Below are positions 51,613 to 62,492 of a stretch of DNA of 64,000 nucleotides, piece by piece (the stretch's first letter is position 1; each line of letters opens with the position of its first letter). The notes below the pieces were generated by a model. That model made no database searches, was not told the origin of the DNA, and was given only the letters and a program-made list of their open reading frames with translations. This DNA is from Cubamyces lactineus. Lineage: Eukaryota; Basidiomycota; Agaricomycetes; Polyporales; Polyporaceae. Location of the stretch: contig JACDTU010000004.1 of NCBI GenBank assembly GCA_022376465.1, forward strand, positions 186,001 to 250,000, in the 5' to 3' direction. The translations under genes were made by a program, and so were the position numbers.

Positions 51613-52549
51613 TTAGCGTGTGGATGGTACATTCGACCCGGCACTTCCAATGCCCATCTCAACTATGTAAGATTCTCTACCGAGCCTTCTCATTTCTTCC
51701 ACGACCTCTCCTACCTTCTCAAACTCCTTCCACTGTCGCATGCTGTTCTCACCCAGTCCTTCAAGCGGTGAGGGCTCGATGAATCGCAACCGGAGCGCCA
51801 ACCACTGCATGCTCTTCACGCGGGAGACAAAATCTTCCACGTCCTCCCGCGCGCCTTCGCAGTAGATTACGCCGGGGTATCCCACCTTGGCGAACCCCGT
51901 CAAGGAGAGTTCGTGGGACCACTGCGAAAGCGACCGCCGCTTCTGAGGAGATTTAAGGTGGTGCGAGGTGAAGAGCGCATGGTACCGCGGCGAAGGATGT
52001 GCCGTTTCTGGATGAGCTTTCGAGCTCGAGGATACGTCTTCTGAGTGGGTTGGTTCGGCGTTGCTTGATTCGAGAGAAGCGGCATGTAGGCGAGGCAGAA
52101 GGTGCGCGGATATCAGCTCGTACACCAGGTATCTGTATCGCTGGTTCAGTCTAATTTCCCGATGATTCTCATGCTAAGACGCACTCACTACCTCGCACCT
52201 CGTCCAAAGCCTCCGCGACGACGGCCTGCCATCGCTGCTGCTCGGCACGTCCTAGGTTCGGTCCTTTCACAGCGACGCTCGGTATGCTTTCATCGCCCTC
52301 ACTCCCGTATTCCAACGGTAGCTCGACGTCAAACCAGACGTCGTTTTCCTCCGTCCTCACTTCAAAGTGCAGGGGGCGTTGCCGAATGGACTCGGGAAGC
52401 TCAGCGTCCGGATCGGCGGAATAGGTTTCGAGTAAGGCGTCCCAGACAGCGGCGTCTTCTGAGAACGAGATGAGCTCTCCAGGCAGGAGGGAACATTTCA
52501 GCAAATGGATCTCTTCAAGTACTTTGTGCAGAGCCTTAGGGGGCGCCAT
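51613..52549 (-). CDS. RWD domain / DUF1115 protein (RWDD2-like)
   Basis: Two exons, 52199-52549 and 51613-52140, give 292 aa. Residues about 5-115 form an RWD domain (LLKCSLLPGELISF, then LPLEYGSEGDESIPSVAV, close to the YP..P region); the second half has the DUF1115 features of RWDD2 proteins, namely FTSHHLKSPQKRRSLSQWSHEL, GYPGVIYCEG and VSRVKSMQWLALRLR. RWDD2 proteins have no firmly known role. The intron choice (donor GTGCGA) keeps phase; other donors give a frame break. Convergent with the TRA2-like gene, 224 bp apart. Confidence 0.82.
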
Positions 52550-53933
52550 GGTCGTTCAGCCAAGCAAGTGATACTTCGTGGTAACTTGTAGAGCTATAGC
52601 TCCCGGCGAGAGTCCAGCGTCGGGTATTCCTCGTGCATAGTACCGGTAGCATCGGCCCGATATAAGGCCTTAGCCGGGGAGCCCCTCACTCATTAATCGC
52701 AGGCCTGTCGCCTTTGACTGCGCGCGGATCTTCTGCTGGCAAGGGTAATAAGCAAGTATGCAGATACCGGGCAGCGCTCAATATGCCACCCTGAGACGCT
52801 CCGGTTTCTAAAAGCCCGGCCGACATGCAGTCAGGGGACAAGAAACGTCCTTGCCTCAGCACGACCAAGTACTATTCGTACTCTACGGACTACTGTAGTT
52901 GGGAAGCTATAGTGGACGGGTTATGAACTTCGCTGGTTTTCCTTTGCACAGCGGGCTCTTGCAGGTACGTGATGCGCCTTATCATAGGTGGTTCCATACC
53001 ATGATGCGCACCGAACGTGGAACGGCTCACAGCTACCCATGTAGACACCGCCGCCGTGGCTCCGAGACGCCGTCAGAGACATGCGCACGCGATATCCCAA
53101 TGACGCGTTCGACGTCGTGGGCCGTCTTGCTCTGAACCCGAGCACTGGCGGTCATGTAACAATATTCCGTCTCGTTTGCGGAGACTGCCCGGGGAAGGTA
53201 CGTACCAGCTCCGTAAGTACGTCTTAAGCTTCGTTCTCATCGACCGTGCCCGTAGCAATGTCATCCTGGCCCGGGGGAGACAATTGCCGAGTTCGAGAGA
53301 CACTTGTTGAACCACCGCCATCGGAATCGGGTCCACGCTCGGTTACAACCTCGTCGGTCCTTCCTGTAATTGATATATGGGCTGTATACATTAGCCGTGT
53401 ACGTAGTAATCGCTCCGAGTCGCTGAAATGCATTCAAGTATGGAATAATTACACTTGGACGTATTGCACTGTTTGTACGGGCTGTTGGAGGGATTCAACG
53501 AGATGTTATTACTTCGCATAGGCGATAACTAACCTGCAGTACGCGGGGTCGCTGGACGTAAGTTTGGTTGTGGTTCGCTCGCTTGTTCTATAGACCAATC
53601 TATGATGTCAAAAAACGATAAGGCATTTGAAGCGTTGCAACGGCACACAGGGCTTCTCTAGACCTTGAGAGCTACCATGTACCATAAATCATTGAGCTCG
53701 ACAAACTTGGCGAAGGGACTACCAGACAAGGGCGTGTAACAAGTTTGGCGCCCGTAGTACTACCTTCGCCACGTGCGTCGCTTAGAGAGATCGGGCATGC
53801 AGATCTGAGCATGTCAGATTACTGCACTCCAGAAGTTGGTACTCTCATTTTCCTCCTCTCACCATCTTGGGTGAGGTTCCCCCTCCGGCTTTACCACATT
53901 CCTTGCTTGCACATACTGTAGCATCTTTCGTCC
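52550..53933. other. Intergenic region before UTP14
   Basis: 1.4 kb with no supported gene. Short frames only; the last 100 bp are C/T-rich, a likely promoter and leader for UTP14. Confidence 0.5.
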
Positions 53934-56900
53934 ATGGCCAAAAGTCGGAGTTCCGGGAAAGGGGCCAAGTCCACGCAGTCTTCGCGCAAAGCAGGAAATG
54001 CGCTCGGTTACGCTAAACGCCAGAGCCTAAAATCGAAGGCATTGTCCCCTGGAGATGTCGGGGATGTCTACGAGTACCAACAGGAGAAGGTCCGCCGTGC
54101 GAAGGTCAAGCTCCAGCTGGAGAAGGATGAGCTCGCCGGCGTGGGAGGCGCCGAGAGCGGAAGTGAAGAGGAGGGAGAGGGCATGGGCTCGCGGAGGCGC
54201 GACACGAGGCCACGGCTGGTCGGAGAAAATGATGACGATGACAAGATCGATGAGGACGAGGATGAGGAGATTGACAGTGACGGCGCGTTCGACGAGAGCG
54301 ACGAGGAACGTTTCGCCGGCTTTAGCTTCTCTCACAAGGTGCGTTATACCAGTGTGATCATACCCAACTAGAAAATCTTACGCCTGGCTAGAAGAAGACT
54401 AAATCGAAGGCAAAGCCTAAGAAGAAGTCTGATTCCGGCCGTTCAGTGCGGTTCGCCGAAGTCGATCTGGATGAAGACGAGGACGGGGCTAAATCCGACG
54501 CACAGGCGGAAGAAGCCTCTGAAGTCGATGAGGACGAGGATGATGAAGAGGAAGAGGAAGAGGGTGATCCGAGCGAGTTCATCGACGTGCTAGACGTCTT
54601 GGATGGACGCGGAGAACCAGAGAGCGAGAACGAGCAGGGAGAGGTAGAGAAGGAAGGTGCACAGAAGGCTCAAGCGTCGAAGAAGATGACAGATACGGAT
54701 GAGGAAGATGAGGGGATGGATAGCGAGGAAGATGGGGACTCTGATGAGGGGAGTGAAGAGGAGGGAGAGGATGAGGATGAAGAGATGATATCCGCCTCCG
54801 ACGCCGAAGAGGAAGGGGACGACTCTGCCCTCCTTGACCTCGAGAACTTTGTCTCCGGTCTCGACGCTGGTCAAAAGCGCAAGGTCCCCGACGACGAAGA
54901 CGGCAAAGACGGCGAGGACGTCAAAAGAGCAAGAAAACGGAGGCTACTCCCCGAGAGGACGGAAGCGGGTGCAGAGAACGAGTTCGTGGCGTCCTCCGGT
55001 ATGTCTTCACATTACTCTACTTTGTTGCAATCTAATCGTGCCACAGGTACAGGGAAGCTGAACCTCGATGACCTCCTTGCCCCTCTCGAGGGACAGTCAT
55101 CAAATCTGCAGTCACTCAAGAAATCTGCGAAGGTTCTCTCCTCCTCATCCGGCAAGGTCAAGACGCTATCGGCACCCCTGCCTCAGCGTGCTGCTGAGAA
55201 GCTAGACCGTGAAGCTGCATATGAGCAGACAAAAGAGGAGGTCGACAAGTGGAAGGCTACGATGCAACGCATCAAAGAGGTGCGTAGTGTGATTGCTAAG
55301 TGGTCTACACGCACTAATAACCGGTACAGGCGGAACACTTGAGCTTCCCCTTACAAGCGGAGCCGAAAAGCCGGACCTCGAATCTCGAACTCGCAGCCAA
55401 ATTCAAGGTAAGACGCATGGGTCACCATACATTTGGACCTTCCTGAACGGATTTGTTGTAGCCGACTACCGAGCTGGAAAGTGCGGTAGACAAGCTTCTG
55501 AAGTCTGCGAAGATGCGGGAGAACGAGATCGCTCAGACCGAGTCTCTGAAGATGAACCACTTGTCCGTTGAGGAGGTCGCCGCCCGTCGTGCAGAGCTTG
55601 CGAAGATGCGCGACTTGATGTTCCGTGCTGAGGCGAAGGCCAAGCGTATTGCGAAGATCAAGAGCAAGACATACCGCCGCCTCAAGAAGAAGGAGCGCGC
55701 GCGTCTTGCTGCCAAACTTGGCGAGGACTCAGAAGAGGACCTCGACGATGAGGAGGCGCGCCTCAAGCGGGAGGTCGAGCGCGCTCGCGAGCGTGCAACC
55801 CTTCGGCATAAGAATACGGGCAAGTGGGCGAAGGCGATGCGCGGAAGGGGCGAGCTCGACGAGGACCAGCGGAGAGACATCAACGAGATGCTGGACCGAG
55901 GCGAGAAGCTCCGGAGGAAGATCCGCGGCGAGGGGGAAAGCGATGATGACGAGAGTGACGACGAGTCGGACGATGCCGAGGGCGAGGAGGGTATTGCACG
56001 TATCAAGGCGAAGGCGTTCGATGAACTCGCTACGCTTGACGCGGACCAACCCGAGGCCCCCGAGGGCAAGAAGGGCAAGAGCATCTTCGAGATGAAGTTC
56101 ATGAAGGACGCCATGGCTCGGGAGCAGCGGAAAGCGCACGAGATGGTCGACGACTTCATCAAGGAGATGGGTGGCCACGATCCCGACGGCGATGAGGAAC
56201 AGGGAGAGCAGCTTGACGGTGATGGTCCATCCGGCGCCATCGTCCAACGAGTGGGCGGTCGTGTCGTATATCGTCCCGGTGCTCTGGTAAGTCAACCAAT
56301 ACACCTGTCATACAGGATCCGCCTCACACTCAATCATGCAGAACACTGGCATTCGTCCTGTTGGCTCGCTCGCCTCCGATACGTCAAGCGTCACCCTTAA
56401 GTCTACCGACCTCCCGCCCGAAGCCCGTGATACCCCTGTCGAGCATTCCGCATCTCCACCCAGTTCGCCAGTCACCCAGCGACCGGTGCCTCCCACGACC
56501 GAAGAAATCAACCCGTGGATCGCTCAGGCGTCCGCAGCGGTCAAGTCGGGACAGACAAAACACGAAGTCGTCGTTAGCAAGGAGAGCGGTGCGGCGGAGA
56601 AGTCTAAGAACAAGCTTCGCAAGCGCGTCCAGAAACGGCTGGAGGAGAAGGAGAAGGCACAGGAGGACGCCGCTGTTGACATCTCGCTTTCGACGGTAAT
56701 GACGCTCAGCGAGGCCGGGCCCTCTAAGGCGAAGGCGGCGCAGGCACCAACAACCTCGTCTGCGAAACCGGCGTCTGCTGCAGCGCCAAAAGGCAAGGCG
56801 CGCGCCAGCCAAGACGAAGACGACGACAGCGACGACGACGACGCGAATAGCGAAGTCGAGGAGCAAGAGAAGGCGCTCACGCAGAAGGGCAAAGGCAAAA

Positions 56901-57606
56901 GCAGGGCGAATGGCGTGAAAGCGTTCGAGCAGCGCGACCTCGTCGCACTCGCCTTCGCAGGCGACAACGTCGTCCAGGTGAGCCTTGGCTGACATTCGCT
57001 GACTTGCTTTGTACCTTCCATGCGCTAACACACGGGTCCTTTTTACCAGGATTTTGCCGAAGCCAAACGGCGGGAGATCCAAGAAGACGCACCCAAGGAG
57101 ATCGACACCACGCTTCCCGGCTGGGTACGTCTTCCCCTTCTCCCGTCGCGTCCCCCACACACATAAACACACGCTGACAACCTCTCCTCGCACACAGGGC
57201 ACATGGGGCGGCAAAGGCGCAAAGAAAGCGCCCCCCAAACCGCATCTCATCAAGAAGGTCGCAGGCGTGGACCCCGCCTCCCGCGCGGACTACAAGAAGG
57301 CACACGTGATCATCTCCGAGAAGCGCGACAAGAAGGCCGCAAAATACCTCGTGAAGGACCTCCCGTACCCGTACACGAGCAAGGCGCAGTTCGAGCGCAG
57401 CATGGAGGTCCCGCTCGGCACGGAGTGGAACACGCGCCTTGGCTTCCAGCGCGCGACGCTGCCCAAGGTCGTCACGAAGGTGCGTCGCCGTTCTGGCTTT
57501 CTGTTGTGTGTGAGTTGGAGCGGGGCTGTACGAGGTGCTGACGGGCGACGATGGTTTGTGTACGCAGATGGGCACGCTCATCACCCCCTTGGAAAAGCAC
57601 ACATGA
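53934..57606 (+). CDS. UTP14: U3 snoRNP-associated protein UTP14, 9 exons
   Basis: Small-subunit processome component that binds and activates the helicase Dhr1 in the nucleolus during 18S rRNA maturation. Exons 53934-54338, 54392-54998, 55047-55279, 55330-55407, 55462-56286, 56342-56977, 57050-57124, 57198-57479 and 57568-57606 give 1059 aa. Seen: the N-terminal GDVYEYQQEKVRRA motif; very long Asp/Glu runs (about 65-320); LPQRAAEKLDREAAYEQTK and EAEHLSFPL; Lys/Arg-rich helices with MLRHKNTGKW-like text (LRHKNTGKWAKAM); DFAEAKRREI; and the conserved end VIISEKRDKKAAKYLVKDLPYPY, in two pieces, to TLITPLEKHT. Complete and typical in length for fungi (900-1100). Confidence 0.94.
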
Positions 57607-58276
57607 ATCGTATGCTCGCATGGTTCGATATTGCTGGTGTCTGTGTCTCGTCCAGATCGCACGTTCAAGCTCCCCACAATCAACTTCGCATTTCTGCATC
57701 ACTCTCGGCCTTCCTGTCGCATGTGTACTGCGGCATCCTAGCACTTACAATCGTTATTCCACACAATCATCAATCGGTTTCCAACGTCCGCTTCAATGAC
57801 AATACACAGTGCATGCAGCAAGGGTATAGAGTGAAGTCCTATGTGTAGTATAAATCGCCCATCTGGAGCGAGGTACATATAATATACTCGCAAGTAGGTG
57901 AGTACGTATTTTGGTAGAATACATATATATGCAATGCGGGCGGGAGGAGGTGGCCATGATGTAGGTGGGCGTAGGGTGCGACGATGCGTATGTGGGCGTG
58001 TGCGAATGTATGCGTGGTGTGAGTAGGAGAGAATGCAAGGAAGGGGCTCCATGGGACAAGACAGCAAATAGAGCGGCAAGCCTGGCCGGGACGGATGCGA
58101 CATGCGACATGCAACGAGTAATGAGCAGCGAGCGATGAGCACAGCAGGGAGACCGGGGGAATAGATATGCTACACATGAGGGGTAAGCAAGACACAGAGA
58201 GGGAGGTGTAGGAGGAAGAGGCAGAAGAGAAGCAGGTGGGGAAGGGAAAGGCAGAGGGCGGAGAGAGCAGACACGC
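57607..58276. other. Convergent 3' gap between UTP14 and the NRAMP gene
   Basis: 670 bp between two gene ends. An open minus frame at 57738-58142 has no codon bias. It includes AT-rich text near 57840-57930 that could serve 3'-end formation of both genes; nothing else is seen. Confidence 0.5.
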
Positions 58277-60713
58277 TCAGTCCAGCCCGAGGCAGAGCCC
58301 CACGATCGCGTACACGTTCGCGATGACGACAACGAGCCAGATCGCGTACCCGAGGAGCATGACGACCCACCCGTTCGAGAAGTCGACGACGGTCTCCTCG
58401 GCCTGCGCCTCCACGCTCGCACCGTCAACACCGACGTCCGTGCCGCGCGCCCGCTCCCTCCGCTCCACCCTTGCCTTCTCCCGAGCCTCACTCCCAGACT
58501 CGAATGTCGACGCCGCCTCGGAGACGGGCTCGGCCTGCGCAGACGCATCGGACGCGGTGGACGAGGGACGCGCCTTGTTCGGCTTCTTGACGCTCATGAT
58601 CGCGCGCGAGGACGTGAGCCAGACGAGCGGGAGGACGATGAAGGGCAGGACGATGGAGAGGATGACCTGCGACGCGACGAGCAGCGTGTCGATGCCCGAC
58701 CGCCCGGACGCGGCGGCGACGATGAGCGAAGGGATCAGGCCGAGGCAGCGCGTGAAGAGGCGTCGCATGACGGGCTACATTGCAGCACAGTGATTGAGAG
58801 GACACAGGTAAAAAGAAGGTTAGGTGAGTCGGACAGTTCGCACGTGTGGGTAAGAGGGGAAAGTGAGGCTTACCGAGAGCCGCCATCGGATGAAGCCCTC
58901 CGAGACGATTTGACCGGCGAGGGTAGCGATTATCGACGAACTCTGTCCCGAAGCCAAAAGCGCGAGCGCAAAGAGGATCGCAGCGGCTGCATATAGTCCA
59001 AGAGAATAGCTTCAGACACACCGCCGAGGACGCCGAGGCGTGAGAGGGAAGTGTACGTACGTTTGCCAACGAGGTTTCCCAGGAGGGCGTAGGCGTCGAA
59101 GAGGCTCGCCGGGTTCTCGGACCCCGTGTCGCCCTTGAAGAACACCGCGCTCGACAAGATCAGGATCCTGCGAACGGAGCGAACGTCAGCCAATCAGTCC
59201 GCACGGATTCGCACCCCGCGGCCAGCAAGAGTACTGGCAAACATAGGAACGGATGTACTCACATTGAGTTGATGACGACCGCGAGCCCGAGCAGGCTGAT
59301 GACCATGTCAACGATGCCGTGGTACAGGTGCTTGCGCACAAAGCTGTACGGCCTGTTCTCGTGCTCGGCGTGCGACGCAGCCATATCTGCGACGTCGGTA
59401 ACAGGTGTAATGCGGAAGTGCCGCTTCACGCATGCTCTGAGGTACTCCATGAGCGAGTACGGCCCGCGCTTGCCCGCGGCGGGCGTGTCGGAGATGGTGA
59501 CGTCAGAGACCGAGGAGGTCGTCGAATCGACGGTCGTGAGCTGCGTGTTCTTGGTCGGGTCAGGGAGGTGATCAATGCGATCCTGGGTGGCCAGTGCTGA
59601 GCCGAGGAAGAGGCTGTGAGGCATCACGGTTGCTCCAATGATACCGATGGCTACAAGCGCGTTAGCCACTTCACACCCACGTCTAGAGCGGTTTTTGGTC
59701 AACTCACAGGTGTAGAGTGCGTCGGACTGGATGACCGTCTTCGATGGGACGAATCCAAAGAAGGCATCGCCCCAATGGACCTGCGCCTTGGATATGATGA
59801 TAGCCATACAGATCAAGACAATGAACACCTGCGGGGACGCTCGTCAGTGAATGCCTTCAAGCTTCGGACAGAGCGGACAGATATGAAACGCACCAAGGCA
59901 GCAATAGCAAGCTCAAAGAGCCTGACCGGTTTCCCCGCCATCGGGTCTCGCAAAGCAAGAAGCACGAGCACATCAGAGGCAGTCAGCAGCACGCCCGCCC
60001 ACAGGGGCAGGGCGGGGAAGAGCAGGCAGAGGGCGATCGCGGATCCAAGGAGTTCCGCGAGGTCGGTACTGATGATGGCGATCTCGGAGAGCGCATACAG
60101 GGGGTAGAGGACGCCCCAGCGCCAAAACTTTGTGTGTTTCGGACGGTTGTAGAGCAAGAGGCGGCAGTGCGACGCGAGATCTGACGCGCCCAGGTGAGTG
60201 CGTCGCCGAGATGCCCACGGAAAGCGGTGTACGTACCTAGGCCGGTGACACAACCAAGACGGGAGGCGAGAGACTGTGACCGATGAGTGAGCGGAGCGGA
60301 ACGGGGCGGGGGGACGGGATAGGGCGCACCTGCATGACGATGGCGAAGACACCGGCGAGGAGGACGATGAAGAGGAGCTTGTAGCCAAACTCCGAGCCAG
60401 CTTGGAGGTCGACGCCCCAGTTGCCGCTGCATCCCAAGCTCGATGAGCGGGCGAAAGGAAGAAGGCGGGACGCTGAGAAAGGGACTCACGGGTCGAAGTA
60501 GGCGACGGCGCATACGATGCCGACGCCAGTATGCTTCGAGACATGCTGGATGACGACCCAGGCGTACTTCTTCGCGCGCTCGAGCCAGAGAGCTCGCGGA
60601 CGAGCGTCAGGGAGTTGCGGGGGTGGCAGCTGCTGCAACTGCAGCTGTGGCTGGAGAGTGACGTTATTCTGGGTGTATGCGCGCTTGAGCGGGGGTCTGG
60701 TGGAGAAGGCCAT
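58277..60713 (-). CDS. NRAMP (Smf-type) divalent metal transporter
   Basis: Proton-coupled importer of Mn2+, Fe2+ and related ions. Nine exons, 60490-60713, 60330-60426, 60237-60273, 59894-60180, 59708-59828, 59263-59650, 59061-59167, 58874-58986 and 58277-58774, give 623 aa. Seen: a Gln/Pro-rich N-terminus; the TM1 metal motif DPGN at 74-77, split by intron 1; LGCVTGLDLASHC; EIAIISTDLAELLGSAIAL; the TM6 motif ATVMPHS with Met 265 and His 267; ILFALALLASGQSSS; LPFIVLPLVWLTSS; and a final hydrophobic segment. Two soluble loops carry Ser/Thr/Glu-rich text, one after TM6 (about 280-330) and one before the last TM. All residues expected for metal binding are present. Which metal and which membrane cannot be told from sequence. 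Confidence 0.94.
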
Positions 60714-61463
60714 GTCCTATGCGCTTGGAGGGGCTGGCTGATGTGGAGAGGGGGGAAGAGCGGGGTGCATTCGCTGGAGGGAGGAGGGGGCGACGGAGGC
60801 CGTTTTGAAGGGCGAGGAGAGGAAACCAAGAGAGTGGATGGAGGACGAGCTGGACTGGAGGACGGGAACGAGAAATCGGTACTCGCTCGATCCACTCCGT
60901 CGTTACTCTCTGCACTTCATTAATTCCCCCTCCTTTCCCTCTCCGCCGATCCGCTCCGGCCACCCCTCACAGTCAGGGCTCACCCCTCCTCCCTCTCCGC
61001 AACCAGCAAGTGCGCGCAGAGGACGGAGGACATGTGAACGGGTGGCTCGTAGCAGCATTCCGCCTCGAGAACGTTCCTGGTCCCCGCATCCCCGAAATGG
61101 CTCCAGTGTAACGCCCAGCGCCTCTTTCCGTCACACTGCCCCCCGCCAAGCGCCTATCCCACCTTACCGGTCCCGCGGAAGCGCCCACTGCGCCTGCGGG
61201 GAAAGCACACTCTGTCTGGACAGTCTCGTCCATTTCACGCATTCGCACCGTCCCACTTTGCACTTTGCGCCTCCAAGTCCGGTAATTGTCCCCTATCTAT
61301 ACATGCTTACACTAGCGGAGCGTGTCCCAGAACGCCTCTCCAGTCGCCAGACCCGTAACTCTCCTCCTACACGCGGCTCTCCACTCCGTCGGTCCTGCCG
61401 CACGTAGACCGGCGCGCCGCATGCACCCCGCAGCACCAGCAGCAATAGGCTCCTTCGTTCTCT
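60714..61463. promoter_or_regulatory. Upstream region of the NRAMP gene
   Basis: 750 bp between the NRAMP start and the end of the 61464 gene. C/T-rich on the plus strand near 60920-60990. No coding signal. Confidence 0.4.
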
Positions 61464-62492
61464 TCATACCAAATGTTCTACAAACCGAGATTCCGACAGA
61501 ACGCATCCCTGCCTGCCGGAGCGTTCACTGCGTGCTGACCCAGAGCAAAGGATTCCCCCAACGCTCCCAGAGCACAACTCAGAGGTCGAACCAGTACCAG
61601 AGCTGAAGCCAGAGTCAACATTGCAACTTGACGGCCGCCGCTGATGGCCCCCGACACGGGCGGCCCATGGTGTCGTTGACAAGCCATCGGACGCAGAACG
61701 TGACAAGACAGCTTCTGAGCCTGAGCGGCGGACGTCACGAAAGACAGGAAAGAGCCCCAGCATGACAGACGCAGACCGCGCGCACAGCGCCCGCAGAACA
61801 GCCTGCACTCCTTGCGCGCCATCCGGCTCGGCGATGGCGGAGCCCCGGCGAACGAGCGAAAGACGATTGGCGGCCCTCGCCGTCCGAGCCCAAGCCTGCG
61901 TCACCCCAGAAGACAAGCCAGAGTTTGACGAGCGAGGTCCGAAACGCGGAGCAAAGCCAGCGCCCGCGTGTGCACGCGGGCCAGAAGAACCAGAAGACGT
62001 CGAGAGTACCTTGAAGGGCGGTTCCTTCTTCAACGAGACGGAGGATCCAAATCCAAGGCCGCGGGTCGACGCCGTCGCGCTGCCGCCCTCATCGGTGTTT
62101 CCGTGATATTCCGAGGAGGCTAAGACGCTCCCCATGACCGCACGCACCCTCGCGGTACTCTCCGCAGGCTTGATGTACGGCTCGGTGAGCCACCGTCGTC
62201 GTCCCCCGTCGTGCGCCTGGTACCACATCTTGCACGCCAGCCACTGCTTCTCGCACGCGCGGCACACTACACCATCAATCTCAAGCTGTCCCAGACAGCA
62301 GCGATCACACGATGGCACAGACGGGGCGGGGGATGACGAAGGTGACGCGCAGCTAGTCGCGGGCGATAGCGGCGCGAGTAGATTGCACCCGCGTATGGGA
62401 GTCGTCGCCTCGACATATTTGGAGAGCGTGATGGGCGATCGCGGGACGAAGACCGGCGAGTGTGCTATTTGCGGCGTTGGTAGAGTGAGCAT
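61464..62492 (-). CDS. Cys-rich protein of unknown function
   Basis: Single open frame of 342 aa. I do not recognise a named family. Seen: a Cys cluster CDRCCLGQLEIDGVVCRACEK (in two parts, about residues 62-82), which looks like a small zinc ribbon with CxxC pairs 15-18 residues apart, followed by QWLACKMWYQAHDGGRRRW; the remainder is Ser/Gly/Ala-rich and probably disordered, with blocks of Arg. The Cys/Trp region has the look of a conserved domain; the tail may in part be intron or non-coding text, since the frame stays open through it without clear third-position bias. Start: first Met in the frame. Confidence 0.55.
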   Translation of the reverse strand: MLTLPTPQIAHSPVFVPRSPITLSKYVEATTPIRGCNLLAPLSPATSCASPSSSPAPSVPSCDRCCLGQLEIDGVVCRACEKQWLACKMWYQAHDGGRRRWLTEPYIKPAESTARVRAVMGSVLASSEYHGNTDEGGSATASTRGLGFGSSVSLKKEPPFKVLSTSSGSSGPRAHAGAGFAPRFGPRSSNSGLSSGVTQAWARTARAANRLSLVRRGSAIAEPDGAQGVQAVLRALCARSASVMLGLFPVFRDVRRSGSEAVLSRSASDGLSTTPWAARVGGHQRRPSSCNVDSGFSSGTGSTSELCSGSVGGILCSGSARSERSGRQGCVLSESRFVEHLV

